From NCBI GenBank assembly GCA_012184525.1, contig WOFQ01000142.1:1-27719 (forward strand): a stretch of DNA of 27,719 bases, read 5' to 3'. The position numbers and the translations under genes were made by a program. This DNA is from Xenoacremonium recifei (Eukaryota > Ascomycota > Sordariomycetes > Hypocreales > Nectriaceae). The notes under the pieces are model-generated. The model searched no databases. It was not told where the DNA came from and worked only from the letters and a program-made list of their open reading frames with translations. Positions 10,215-20,167 of the stretch are shown piece by piece (the stretch's first letter is position 1; the number at the start of each line of letters is the position of its first letter).

Positions 10215-10505
10215 CTAGACGGCAGGGTGCTCCTCCGGGTTGGGGTTTTCAACCTCGACCGGCTCGCCGTCATCATCTTTGTCAGCGTCGTCATCGTCGT
10301 CGCTGACGATCTCGTCCATCTCATCGTCCTCGGCCTCGGCGCCATCTATGGCCGGCTCGTCGTCATCTGATACGACGATCACCTCGGGTTCGTCGCTGGG
10401 GATGGCCTCGCGATTGACATCCTCGTCCCCGGGAGAGGCATGGACTACCTCGGGCTCCGGGAGCAATAGGGGGGCTGTCTGGGGTGACGGAAGGGCAGCT
10501 GCCAT
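10215..10505 (-). pseudogene. Acidic SIM-containing leader in frame with helicase 1
   Basis: This ORF starts at ATG 10,505 and has 96 codons before TAG at 10,217-10,215. It is in the same frame as helicase 1, whose ATG follows the stop after AAC CTG. It is extremely acidic (runs of Asp/Glu) and contains PEVIVVSDDDEP, a textbook SUMO-interacting pattern of hydrophobic residues followed by acidic ones, a feature common in the N-terminal tails of SNF2 translocases. The simplest reading is that it is the original N-terminus of helicase 1, cut off by a CAG-to-TAG change (sequence AV-stop-NLMGS). The frame is open up to 10,595, where an acceptor-like CTCCTACAG suggests an upstream exon. It could instead be a small independent ORF. 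Confidence 0.6.
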
Positions 10506-13500
10506 GCTCTGAAAGGAGCACTCGAGGGTGAATGGGCTCTCCTGTAGGAGCCATTTGTTGTATGCCAATGTCAAGGAGAGACGAAGAAAGGCCACCCCAA
10601 GTGAGTCCCGGTCCCTGGTTTCAACGGTGTCAGTGCGACGGTGCCCGTCGTCTCTGTTTTGGCTGCTGGTGAGGGTGCATATTAGTATCGACTGCTCCGT
10701 CAGCGTGCCGAGGGGTAAAAGCTATTTGAGAAACCGGTCGTAGCTCAGATGGTAGTGTTATACACCGGCATGCTGGGGAGTCCTGTCCTCGTGGCTGCGG
10801 ATGGTGAATATATCGGTAAAGGTATCTTTATAGATGGACCAACCTGGCTCGCTCTGGTGCATCGGTTGCATGAGGATGAGGTCTTGTAGCGGCGTGGGTG
10901 TGCATGTCGAGGAATATTGAGGCTCCATGGGGGACGGGCGGTTATGGTTGTGGGAAGAAGTCCTGTCCTATTCTCTCAGAGTCAGTAAGGCTGTGTCAGC
11001 GTGCAGTGATAGCATGACCACCAGGGAGTAGTGTGTGCGTTTCTGATTCGCCTCGGGTAGGTACTCGAGCTACGGGCGGCCCTGCGTTTAACTCGGGCTG
11101 GGGGGTTTCGTAATATTCGGGCGGTCGGGAGGCCGCAGGTGCTCGTTGCAGGTCTGAATATGGGCTTCTGTGGGCTGACAGGACGGGAGGCTATTGCGAG
11201 TCAGTTCTACTCTCGTGGGGAGGAAGGTGGCACTACCGCGTGAGTCTGCTCCAGGTAAGCAGCTGCTGAAGATGTCGGCGAGGCGCGAGATAAGCAACCG
11301 ACGGTGACTGCTGAGGGTGGTGCAGGAGGCCGTGTGGCTGTCGCCCTCGCGTTGTGTGTGGGTTGACACGGTCCTCGGGAGCGAGAACTGATACCTGAGC
11401 CAGGGAACGGTCTAGTCTGGCAACTGGTGTAATCGGGATAATGCAGTCAGGGTGCTTAGAGTGGCGTACCGCCGGTATGGCGATGCGTGGTCGGGGTAGT
11501 GATAATGATTGAACTCAGGGGACACCTAACGGGCTGCTCGATGCATGCGAAGGGAGGAGGCAAAATGCGGCAGACAGCGGGGGGTCCAGCCAATTGACCT
11601 CCCCGTTAGACTCACAGCCCGGGATCAGGTCGAGTGAATGAAGACGGCATTATAATGGCTGTGGTAAGGTAGTTCGATGTGAATATGCCCTGGGGTGACT
11701 GGACTTTAAATAAACTGAGGGGCTTCTGAGAGGCTGGTGTGCCTTAGTACACGCCCGTTATTTGCTGGGTCTTTGAGCTTTTCAGCGTCCACATCTTTCC
11801 GGAAATAACTAGTCCCAGCGTCTGAAGCGATGGGGGTTTATCGGAGCTGAGGGAACAGGTGCTGAATGTGTTGATATGCCGGCCTAGTGGGTTGGGCGTG
11901 AACAATATGCATAGTGCAGCTATATAACGACAAGGGGTTTAATATAATATCTCAACATTGCTAGACTTGAGCTGATTTGCTGAAGAGAAGTAGCAAAGGT
12001 CTATGATAGGGGAAGGAAAGGGGGACAAAAAGGAAGGGGGAGGGTTAAGGTTGGTATGGTTACGCCTTCTTTTATGTTATTTCGATATCCTCCGAGCTTC
12101 CACCGTCTGGCACACTTAGTTCGGTCAACCTTCTCCCACTGGGATCTATTATATCTGCATCTTAATAGTTGCGGCTCTCGAGCATCTTTTTGTCGTCCAC
12201 TATATAATGACAGCCGGCAGGAGGCGGAGGGAGTGATGTGCTGACACAGATGGTAGTTTGCAGGCTTGTGGTATACTCGAGGATGTTGAGAGGCTCGAGA
12301 GGGGTCTTCCTATTGATGTAACTCTTCAGGCTGCACAGGTAAGAATGGAACCCCCCAGCGTCGGCTACTACTGCGAAACAGTTTGTTGTCGGGAATGGGC
12401 AGAGTATAGTCGGTGTCCTAGGTTGAGCTGCCGTTGTCTCGGGCCAGATCTTGACCAAAAGCTTATCGAAGCTGAACTAATATGGGCCGGGGGGGTGCTC
12501 TGCATAGCTTATGAGGAAGTCCGAGAGGCACGCCAAGTTCGAGCCGGGCGCGGCTGGTGCCTCGGGGCCAAGGGACTGGACTCTGTACGTGATATAATCG
12601 AGTGTCGTGCGATGCCTTCATCATGCGTCAGATCGGGGTTTCAGACCACAGTCTCGGCACGTATAAACACGAGTGGAACAGCAAGGACAGAGGACTCCTT
12701 GACGTACCTCTCGTGAATGTCCCTAATAGGAGAGCTTTGAGGCTTTTCTCCACCCTCGCGCGGTGGATGCTGAGCAGTAACCTATAGAGTATTTGGCTGT
12801 CGGGACGAAGCAATCTGGGAGGCTCTACGGCTAGGCAAATCAGAACATCCGGCTCATATTGGCACATCCGTCGTCATGCGCAGCACGATGGCCACTGTTG
12901 CGGTGCTACTTACCTGTCTTGCTCGCGGGGCTGGTAGACGACCCGTTGAAGGACTGATGCCGGTGGGGATGAGGGCATTTCTGCTACAGTCAGATAGTAG
13001 ATGTATGATCGAGTTATGTCTGACGGCGAAAAAGATGTTGCCGTGAGGAGCTGCTGAGGGCTATGCGAGTGTTAGCAGATGGGGGAGGTTCGGGGGTAGC
13101 GTCAGTGAAGGCAGGGCCTCCTGCTGCGCGGGTAGTACGTCCAGTTTGCGAGTCTCGAGATGTCGAGAGGCTGCGGGCAATGTCGTCGAAGTGAAGGCCA
13201 GGAGTCTGCAGTGGTTCCGCTGCTGCGGATGCGCGATGACGGTGCCGTTGAAGCGGCTGCACGACGTCACGGGTGGACAGTCCAGGGCGGCTGCCATATT
13301 GTCAGTTCAGAGGGCAAATCCGGCAGCTCATGTGTGAGGGGCTGGAGCAGGCTCCCTCGGGGCTCAGGTATGTACGAACGTCCACGGCACGGGATTCTGG
13401 TGGCAGAGGCCGCTGGTCTCGTCGCTTGATCCTTGTCGCGTTCCTTGGGCGGGTATGCCTTTAAATCTGGTGTTGTCGTTGTTAATAAATGGAGCCAAAC

Positions 13501-13865
13501 GTCTTAATAGGAGGGATGTTTGTTGCCTGTGGGCGGTGGAGGCTCAGCGAGGAGGTTTCGTGGATTGGGCACGTGATTCACTGACTTATGAGGGAGTGGA
13601 AGGTTCCAGGTTGAGGGGATGTTTGCCTCCCCGTGGTTGATGAGTGTGCAGGCGAGAGGCACCACGCGAGAGGTCCATTTCCAGGGCTTATCGGGGCCTC
13701 GACTCTTTTCCGTCAGGCAACCTCCTCTTCTCCTCAATATCCCTCTCGCGTATGCACACCTGCAGCGAACCCCCCGCCGCCATCGTCTCCAGCCCGTCTC
13801 TAAGCCGCTTCCTCCGTTGACAATATCTTTACCGGCACTTAGGCCGAGCGCCAGTAGACATCACG
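10506..13865. other. 3.3-kb region with no confident gene
   Basis: This divergent region lies between helicase 1 and the secreted-protein gene. I find no long coherent gene. A minus-strand frame (12,620-12,162) has coding-like composition but is cut by TAG at 12,479-12,477. The plus strand over the same bases contains a 75-bp, phase-neutral segment (12,263-12,337) bounded by TTTGCAG and GTAAGA that looks like an exon. The two readings exclude each other and I cannot choose. Stretch 10,740-12,000 is stop-rich in every frame. Confidence 0.4.
12876..13046 (+). CDS. Possible 56-residue secreted peptide
   Basis: ATG at 12,876 opens a 56-codon frame ending in TGA. Its first ~20 residues (MRSTMATVAVLLTCLARGAG) resemble a signal peptide. 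The remainder contains dibasic and Met-rich segments and two further Cys. It lies 0.8 kb upstream of the larger secreted-protein gene on the same strand. Coding status is weakly supported; it may be chance or a first exon. Confidence 0.25.
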   Translation: MRSTMATVAVLLTCLARGAGRRPVEGLMPVGMRAFLLQSDSRCMIELCLTAKKMLP

Positions 13866-14661
13866 ATGGCTCCGTCCAAGAGGACATCGGTATGTTCCAT
13901 GATCCTCCTGGTGGTGTTGTTTGCGACCGTCGCTGCCTCTCCGGCTCGAAAGCTAACCGCCAAATACCAGGTAATCAACACACCCGCCGGCCCGATCCCG
14001 AAGTACGCGTTAACGATGACCCGCGGTCCGCGAAGGCGCTCCAGTTCGGGAGAGCGGCAGAAACAGCAGAGATTTCTGGCTATGACGAACAGCCAGTGTG
14101 CGTGGGCCTTGGGTGGTTGCCCGCCTGGAGAAAGAGTATGCGGCCCTCAGAAGATCACGGATACAATACGATATATTTGCTATCAGCGGCGCCGCAATCG
14201 TCGATCTGCTGCGATGAGTTTGGACGAGGTAGACCAGTTTTGGATGTTAGACTGGACGGATAAGATGAAGTCAGCTGCAACGAACTGCAATCTTTACCGA
14301 CAGGGCCGACCGCAGAACAAGACCCGAGTAAGTGAACTCTCTTCTTCTTCCTTTCCCTTTGAGATCATCACTAGAGGCTGGACTGGGCTTCGAACTTGGG
14401 GGCTGGGGATTGATCGGGGATGATCTTATGCTGACAGGAATGCTATAGGGAATGAAGTTCGCAGGGGTTCACGACAAAATCATCAGGCATCGCATGCGCT
14501 GGTTGACCGCACCAATGGGTGCCACGCATGCGAGGGGGCAACCGACGAGTCTCGCGGGCACTATGACACGCGTGCTGTTGAGGCTTCAGTCACGTCTGAA
14601 GCAGCAGCGTGGCCAGGTCATGACCCAATGCGAAGCCTGGAACTTCCAACACTTCAAGTAG
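13866..14661 (+). CDS. Basic cysteine-containing secreted protein, two exons
   Basis: Exon 1 is 13,866-14,327 and exon 2 is 14,449-14,661. The intron has a GTAAGT donor and TATAG acceptor and falls between codons, giving 224 residues. Residues ~1-25 form a signal peptide with a strong hydrophobic core (MILLVVLFATVAAS). The mature part has six Cys (contexts NSQC, GGC, RVC, YIC, TNC, TQC), an even number compatible with disulfides. It also has Arg-rich clusters (GPRRR, RRRNRR) that could be Kex2-type processing sites or simply basic surface. I do not recognise the family; it resembles small secreted or effector-like proteins only in general features. Past the TAG at 14,659 the frame stays coding-like for 20 codons to another TAG at 14,722, so the annotated end may be a premature stop. 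It converges with helicase 2. Confidence 0.55.
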
Positions 14662-15445
14662 GACGATATGATGTTGGAGGTGGCTCGCGAGGCCGGACTT
14701 GTGGCCTTACTTCAGAAGGCTTAGCTGGAGGCGGATCTGGCTCGGTTATCTACTTCAGGATGGGGAGCGGGTACAGAGAGTGTATTTATTTGGGTTGAGG
14801 TAGTCGGAATAAGGTTATCTTGTCTCGAGTGAGTGTTAAGTGGATCGCGAAGACGGATGATTTCTTGGAAGGTGCTATTGGCTGTGAGGTTGTGGGGAAG
14901 GTGGAGGGGGAGGGGTGGTTACCTTACTTATCGACACACCCAGGGTGCACTATAGGGATATTAACAGTATGATTAACAGCATAATTAATGCCCAGTTCTC
15001 TACAAGTATGAGAGGTGATGGACCAAGATATACACACTAAGGTGTGAAGTTTATCTTCTGATTTTAATTAGAACCTAAGTAATATAATTACATCTTTAGG
15101 TTTCATAGCTTATATAGGTGGTTTTATTCTTAATATTTTCAAATAGAGTAATATTATGAATCTAGCTCCTCTGACTATAGGCTGATACTTAGACTTCTAT
15201 GATATTTATTGTTCCCGCGCATTAATATTAGAGAGCCTGACTCCTCTACTGCTTGTCCCTTGAGGCTGGGCTGCTATGGGAGAATGCGGATAGCCCTGAG
15301 GCTTAATTCCTTATATTAGGTATAGGGTAGGATCGTGCTACTCCTGCGAGCGTGGTCAGACGGATTCTCGATAATAATTGCATGTATAGAGGAGCATTAG
15401 CTTACAGGGACTGAGGAATCTCCTGATCCTTTCTCGTCTTGAGTC
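14662..15445. other. AT-rich spacer between convergent genes
   Basis: Apart from the short readthrough frame up to 14,722 and the repeat copy at about 14,960-15,200, this spacer has no ORF of note. It becomes distinctly AT-rich from about 14,945 to 15,240 and probably includes the 3' ends of both convergent transcripts. Confidence 0.5.
14960..15200 (-). repeat. Dispersed repeat, copy B (inverted)
   Basis: The reverse complement matches 660-880 over about 220 bp with scattered mismatches. The anchor block is 15,160-15,180, and AGTTTATCTTCTGAT at 15,049-15,063 matches the other copy in inverse. This copy is more AT-rich than copy A, as expected if it has gained C-to-T and G-to-A changes. It lies between the 3' ends of the secreted-protein gene and helicase 2. 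Confidence 0.75.
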
Positions 15446-17776
15446 TCAAAACTCCGTGCTGGGGTCTGGGGCCGAGCCCAGGCTTGACGTCCCAGTCTCC
15501 GGAGCCCGTGCCGCCTCGACCAACTGGCGATGTATCTCGCCGGCTCGGTGGTGTTCGGGGAGGCGAAGGATTTTCAGGGCTAGATTATCTTGTCTCGCGA
15601 GTTGGTGTACACTGAGGATACCCTCACGACCGTCGTAGAGGAAAGGGGAGAGCGATTCCGGGATATCGGCCGTCCGCACCGGCTGTGCTGCGATAACTAT
15701 GACGCTGGCAAAGGCCAGCGCATCTCGCACTCTGGGTTGAGGGGCGAGCGTGGTGAGAACAACGATGCTCTTTTGGGGCTGCGTGGCGGCCTGGTCGCCA
15801 AGCTTCCGCAGCAATTGGTCCCTCTCCTGGTCCGGCCATGTCGTTATACAGTAAACCTCAGCGAAACCGGCCCAGTTTTGCCTTCCAAATCGGGATATGA
15901 GGTCGGCTGTCTCTTTATCCTGGCAGAAGATCACCACATGTTGGGACGACTTGCGACGCTGTGTAAGGCTGGCCCTGTTGGCAGCTTTCTTGATGATGCG
16001 ACTCAGCTCCACGTACATCCAGTCGATGTCCTCGCTCTCTGCGTCCTCCTTGCCCAAGACCTCCGGGCACCAGGCAGCTCTGGTCAGGGTTCTGAAGTCC
16101 TTGTTGCTGCGTAGAAACTCATCCCAGTGCTTGCCCTTCTCTCTCCACTCTCGAAGCTGCGTTACGACAACCGACACTAATCGCCTTTGTGCAGTGTCAA
16201 ATTGTCCGGGCAGCAGGTAGGAGGTCGAAACTTGTTGTGCATCGGTCTTCGGGTTTTTGACAGTCAGTTGGCCAAGATATGAAACCCCAGGGCCCCGGCA
16301 GATATAGAACATCCGCAGCATATCGATATAGCGCTCAAGCTGGCCCTCGGGCTTCTCGGACGCGGGTTCCCCTCGTATGTGGACAGGGGGCGGAGAGCGT
16401 TTTTCGTAAATCCAGCGCACGAGGGCTAACTCGAGCTTCTGGAACTCCTCTCGACAGTCTCTATTCGGCTGAATGGCTGAATAGACCGACCTGAGGCTTG
16501 GCATTCCGTCGGAGAAGAGGGACACCCCGAAGAGGAAGACTCGATGATGAGTTGGTGGCTGTGTCACTTGACCCGGGTATTGTGCCATGAGCCGCTGAAG
16601 TATATGGTGGTGCTTAGGAGCCTGGTGCTTGGGAGTCCCACGACAATCCTCCAGTCGCTCGTCGGAGAGGATACAGCCGACGGTCAGGGGCATTATCACT
16701 TTTGCCTGGGTAGGTGTCTTGCCGTGCATGTGTAGGGTCGCTGTCGTTGCGACAGGCTGTCGTCGCGGATAGGTGTGGGCGGACTCCGCGCGGAAGGATC
16801 CCCTTTCGAGCAAGAGGATGATCTGGCTGCCGAAATCCTCTGACGTACGACTAGGCACATATTCGATCGAAACCGGGTCCTCGAAGAACCCTGCTGGCTT
16901 GTCGAGGAAGTCATCGATGTTAGAGCCGCGGGCGGTGTTGCAGGATGAGACCTTGATGTCTGTTGCAAAGAGGGCCTTGAGCGCGATGCCAGCGTGTCCG
17001 GTCGGAGACTGAGGCGCAGTCGCTAGGCCCCGTATCGTTTCGGTAACTGGAGTCAGAAATGGGGTCCTTAGGAAGCGGCGCGGAAAGTGTTCGAGGACGG
17101 GAGCCAGCTCCTCTTTGACTCGGCTCTGCCAACTGTCGAGAGTTCCATCGGGAACTAGGAGGAGGGTGGGACCACACGGGAGGGCTTCGATGAACCCTCG
17201 GAGGATGTTGTCCTTCTCACACAGACACTGCAGCCCGAATCGTCGACTCCATTTGCACTCTTCATCGGGGATTAGGCCGCTCAGGTGGTCCGGGCGGTTT
17301 TTCTCGATGTGATGTTGGATCAGGTGTCCGAGGCGGATGACGGCACAGAGGGAGAGCAGCATGTGGCTGTCGAATAGGCGGTGATCGGCGGGCTGGGGTA
17401 GGCAAAGACCGGAAGGTCCATCTTCATGCTTGACGCCTTGAATGAGCTGATAGAGTATCGTGAGCTCATGCGGCAGGAGGCGTCGCTTCATCCCTGGCAG
17501 GATCTTTGAACCGACGGCCGCGTAGCGTTGCTCCTCGACCTGAAAGAGCCGGTTCACCGCGCTCTTGGTCTCGAATTCAAGAGCGGCTCCATGCTGGAGT
17601 GCGTCGCTGATGTCGTTGAATATGCCGGTTGCCGTATCTACAACAGTAGCCTGATCGGGGGTAGGGACTTCCTCGAAGTTGTGCGCGCTTCTATTGAAAA
17701 GCGAATATATATCGCCGGGGTAGGGCATCCTATCGCCGAAGCCGGGAGGGTAATACATATGAGGTGGCCCAGCCAT
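15446..17776 (-). CDS. Degenerate SNF2-like paralogue lacking ATPase motifs (helicase 2)
   Basis: The open frame gives 776 residues without a stop. It aligns with helicase 1: RLFQ (77-80), ILPGMKRRLLPHEL (92-105), EECKWSRRFGLQCLCEKDN (172-190) and the C-terminal KSIVVLTT, FASVIVIAAQPV and SVHQLARQDNLALKILRLPE segments. The enzymatic motifs are gone. The P-loop position reads QPADHRLFDS (128-137) with no GKT. Motif III SATPIS reads FGVSLFSD (416-423). Motif V has lost its Gly-rich turn. Motif VI reads SPFLYDGREGIL without the arginine fingers. The Walker B acidic pair (SDER, 371-374) survives, but ATP hydrolysis should be impossible. The cysteines of the C-x9-C-x-C insert (174, 184, 186) are retained. 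A long frame with motif-specific loss suggests a retained pseudoenzyme, perhaps a partner or antagonist of helicase 1; that role is inference. Confidence 0.82.
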   Translation of the reverse strand: MAGPPHMYYPPGFGDRMPYPGDIYSLFNRSAHNFEEVPTPDQATVVDTATGIFNDISDALQHGAALEFETKSAVNRLFQVEEQRYAAVGSKILPGMKRRLLPHELTILYQLIQGVKHEDGPSGLCLPQPADHRLFDSHMLLSLCAVIRLGHLIQHHIEKNRPDHLSGLIPDEECKWSRRFGLQCLCEKDNILRGFIEALPCGPTLLLVPDGTLDSWQSRVKEELAPVLEHFPRRFLRTPFLTPVTETIRGLATAPQSPTGHAGIALKALFATDIKVSSCNTARGSNIDDFLDKPAGFFEDPVSIEYVPSRTSEDFGSQIILLLERGSFRAESAHTYPRRQPVATTATLHMHGKTPTQAKVIMPLTVGCILSDERLEDCRGTPKHQAPKHHHILQRLMAQYPGQVTQPPTHHRVFLFGVSLFSDGMPSLRSVYSAIQPNRDCREEFQKLELALVRWIYEKRSPPPVHIRGEPASEKPEGQLERYIDMLRMFYICRGPGVSYLGQLTVKNPKTDAQQVSTSYLLPGQFDTAQRRLVSVVVTQLREWREKGKHWDEFLRSNKDFRTLTRAAWCPEVLGKEDAESEDIDWMYVELSRIIKKAANRASLTQRRKSSQHVVIFCQDKETADLISRFGRQNWAGFAEVYCITTWPDQERDQLLRKLGDQAATQPQKSIVVLTTLAPQPRVRDALAFASVIVIAAQPVRTADIPESLSPFLYDGREGILSVHQLARQDNLALKILRLPEHHRAGEIHRQLVEAARAPETGTSSLGSAPDPSTEF

Positions 17777-18473
17777 CTTGATCTCGGTCGATGTCAGTGG
17801 CTCACGTGGAGGGTGGGTTCTAGGGTGACGACTGGTAGGGGCGATATAGCTTGGCGAGGTTGCTTATCGCTGGATTCCTCGCGGATCGAGAGCGCACGGG
17901 GGTCAAGCGGTCGGGCGACGGCTGTATGGGGATGTCAGTAGCTGCGGGAGTATCGTCATTGTGGTGCGAGGCAGGTTGGAAGGCGGATGAGGCGAGTGTC
18001 TTACCGGGGTCGTCTGGGGTTCTGCTGTATTTGCAGCTTCTTGAGACGGATCGCGAGTCAGCTGGTGGTCGAGATATTGTGCTCGTAGGCTGAGCTTCGG
18101 GTTTCGCTGCGTCTGGTTCGCTAACTCGGAGATCCTGTCATTATCGAATGGGTTGGAAGCCTCTGGTATACCTCTCGAAAGTGAAGGCCGGCGGCAAGGT
18201 GAACAGCCTGCTTTGAGAGGCTGGTCTCGCTTCTCGCCGACCGAGAGAGAGAAGGTCGGGATAGACTGGATAGGGTCGCACGCGTCTGCTAGGGATTTCA
18301 GGTTTCTTTGCTCTCGCGGCTGTGTCGAACGGCGCGTTGGATTTGACGGCCTCGTAAAATGAGGTCTGGGGGATGACTGCGTTGTAGGAGGAGGTTTTGG
18401 GGTGGTGGGGGGTGTGGTGAAGAACGGAGCGCGGAGAAGGGTCGAGTGAGTGCGTCTTGAAGAAGGAAAACAT
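17777..18473 (-). other. Coding-like sequence upstream of helicase 2
   Basis: ATG at 18,473 opens a 110-codon frame (MFSFFKTHSLDPSPR...) ending at 18,141. An overlapping frame is open from 18,502 to 17,903 and contains NPFDNDRISELANQTQRNPK. They could be one gene joined by a frameshift; a GTATAC-TGACAG intron (18,171-18,135) keeps the frame but would be only 37 bp, unusually short. A GTAAGA donor at 18,005 and an ATACAG acceptor near 17,930 would extend it toward helicase 2, with TAG 44 bp before the helicase ATG. It may be the decayed 5' part of helicase 2 or a separate small gene. The family is not recognised. Confidence 0.3.
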
Positions 18474-18710
18474 ATGAAAGCCGCCTCCGGCCTGCTTGGC
18501 AAACCTCTGTGATTTAATGTGTAGCCCGGGGCTGCGTTAGCAACAGGCCTCTGGGCTTTGGGCCAATGAGCGGGCAGGAAATTCAGCGAAGGAAAGGCAG
18601 AAGGAAGTTGCTGATATCTGAGCTATAATCGGTCCTTCTGGTGGACTCTTGCTCGCAGCATTTGCCCGAAATCGCTTCCTCTTACAACCACCTCAAGCTT
18701 CTGCTGCTCC

Positions 18711-19168
18711 ATGTACCCTTCAGCGGATCTCCCGAGTCTCACAGGCCCGACTCAGCGTCTATTATTTCATCATTCCTCACACCTTTGTCAAATAGTTTAC
18801 CTAAGGCATGTCCATTCGTTCTTGTTCGACTCGTCGCTTCGCGCTGACGGTTTGCTTTCCTCCGCCCTCGCGGATCTCTTTTCCCGCTCAGCCACACATC
18901 TCGACCTGTCGCCTTTATCCTTCGGCGTTTCGCCCAGCCTCGCCCCCGAGGTAGACGAAAGCCTCTCGCGCATCCTACGGTAAGCCCGGTGTACGAGAAG
19001 CCCTTCCATTCTACGATGCTTACCGACAGTTCAGTGTACCTCGCCACTCAGTCTGCCACACCCCTATCTTGCAGATCGCCGAATCGATCCTCGATGGAAC
19101 CTCCGCATATCGACAGGCGCGCACGCCCCCAACAGCCATCTGGCTATCCTTCAGCTTATTCCCCCTAA
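18711..19168 (+). CDS. Possible two-exon gene remnant
   Basis: A frame from ATG 18,711 reaches 18,979, followed by a GTAAGC donor and a TTGCAG acceptor at 19,074. Splicing gives ~120 residues ending at TAA 19,166-19,168, with the last part reading SSMEPPHIDRRARPQQPSGY, Pro/Gln-rich like the start of fungal transcription regulators. Two codons after the stop there is a TGA, and the frame then continues open for about 40 codons. This looks like a gene decayed by a few stop codons. The family is unknown and the start is uncertain. Confidence 0.3.
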
Positions 19169-20167
19169 CCCTGAATGTTTGCCCCCGCCGTCACGACCTC
19201 TCACGGCCCAGGAATAACAAACAATACGCCCCGGGTCTGCTGCTTCATCATCGAATCACGAGCCACAGGCGAACCGCTCTGACTCGGAACCCCTGCCATC
19301 GCGGCCGTACAGGGAGGCAACATCCATAGGGTTCATAAGCCCGAACTCACCGGCGAAGGCCAGGGATGGAGGCCCAACCCCGCGACTGCGGTGAGTAGGT
19401 AGTCCTTGAATTGGCGAGCGGGGGGAGGGGGAGGGGGAGGGGGAGGATGCTAATGTATCTGCTAGCCTCTAAGCAATCAGTTCAGGTGCGGCCACTGAGA
19501 CGACGGTCATGAGCCGACCAACGCAGCGCGCCCAGAGAGATATCTTCCAAGGGTGGTGATAACATTGCTCAACGGAGGTTACCCGGACTATACAACTACG
19601 CCAGCTCAAAATAATGCATCTCACGACTCTGTTTAGGCGGTTTCCCCGAGGACGGCGGCGATGATGTCTGCTGGGTTCAGGATGATGCCGAGAACCGGGA
19701 CTAGTATGGCGACCTCCGGAGCACGGAGTCGGTAGCATCGCTGCTGCCAACGGCTCCGGTCAGCGCGGTCTGGATAAGGCAGAAGCAGTGGTTGGAAAAC
19801 CGCGAAAGACCCTAATCAGCCCTCCTGAGCCTCCAAGCGAGGAGGATAGCGAAGACTGCAGACAAGGAGGACAAGCCATCGACCCCCGGAACTTTCATTC
19901 TCACTGCGGTTTGAAAGGCAAACCTCCGCGCAATGATGGATGCGACAGCCATCTCGATGACCAACATGACCGACTTCAAACTGCCCGCAGGCTGAACAGC
20001 TCGACTGCCTTGCTCTTACCGCCCTCCCTGCACAGGCACCCGAAGGAGTGGTGATATTGACATGTGCAGTATCTATCTTGGCTGAAGTCTACGGTATAAA
20101 CTGCCCCTGTCACTGACTCGAATTAGAGAGGCAGAGTCTATCATCCTGTCTTGCGGGTGAGCATCAC
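19169..20167. other. Decayed gene-like sequence
   Basis: Plus-strand segments with coding character alternate between frames and are interrupted by stop codons. One example is a piece near 19,330-19,390 followed by GTGAGTAGG and, after the G-rich repeat, AATCAG at about 19,480. Another is a hydrophobic piece with APEGVVILTCAVSILAEVYG at about 20,029-20,090. I cannot assemble a gene. Confidence 0.35.
19420..19446 (+). repeat. (GGGGGA)n microsatellite
   Basis: About four to five tandem GGGGGA hexamers with intact G-runs, within a candidate intron (GTGAGT at 19,391, CAG at about 19,480). It is purine-only on this strand and could form G-quadruplex or triplex structure. Confidence 0.85.

Noticed and set aside
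10738..10805. tRNA-like start (GTAGCTCAGATGGTAGTG)
   Set aside because: It resembles an A box, but no B box (GGTTCRANNCC) follows and no anticodon or acceptor stem can be paired. At best a tRNA relic.
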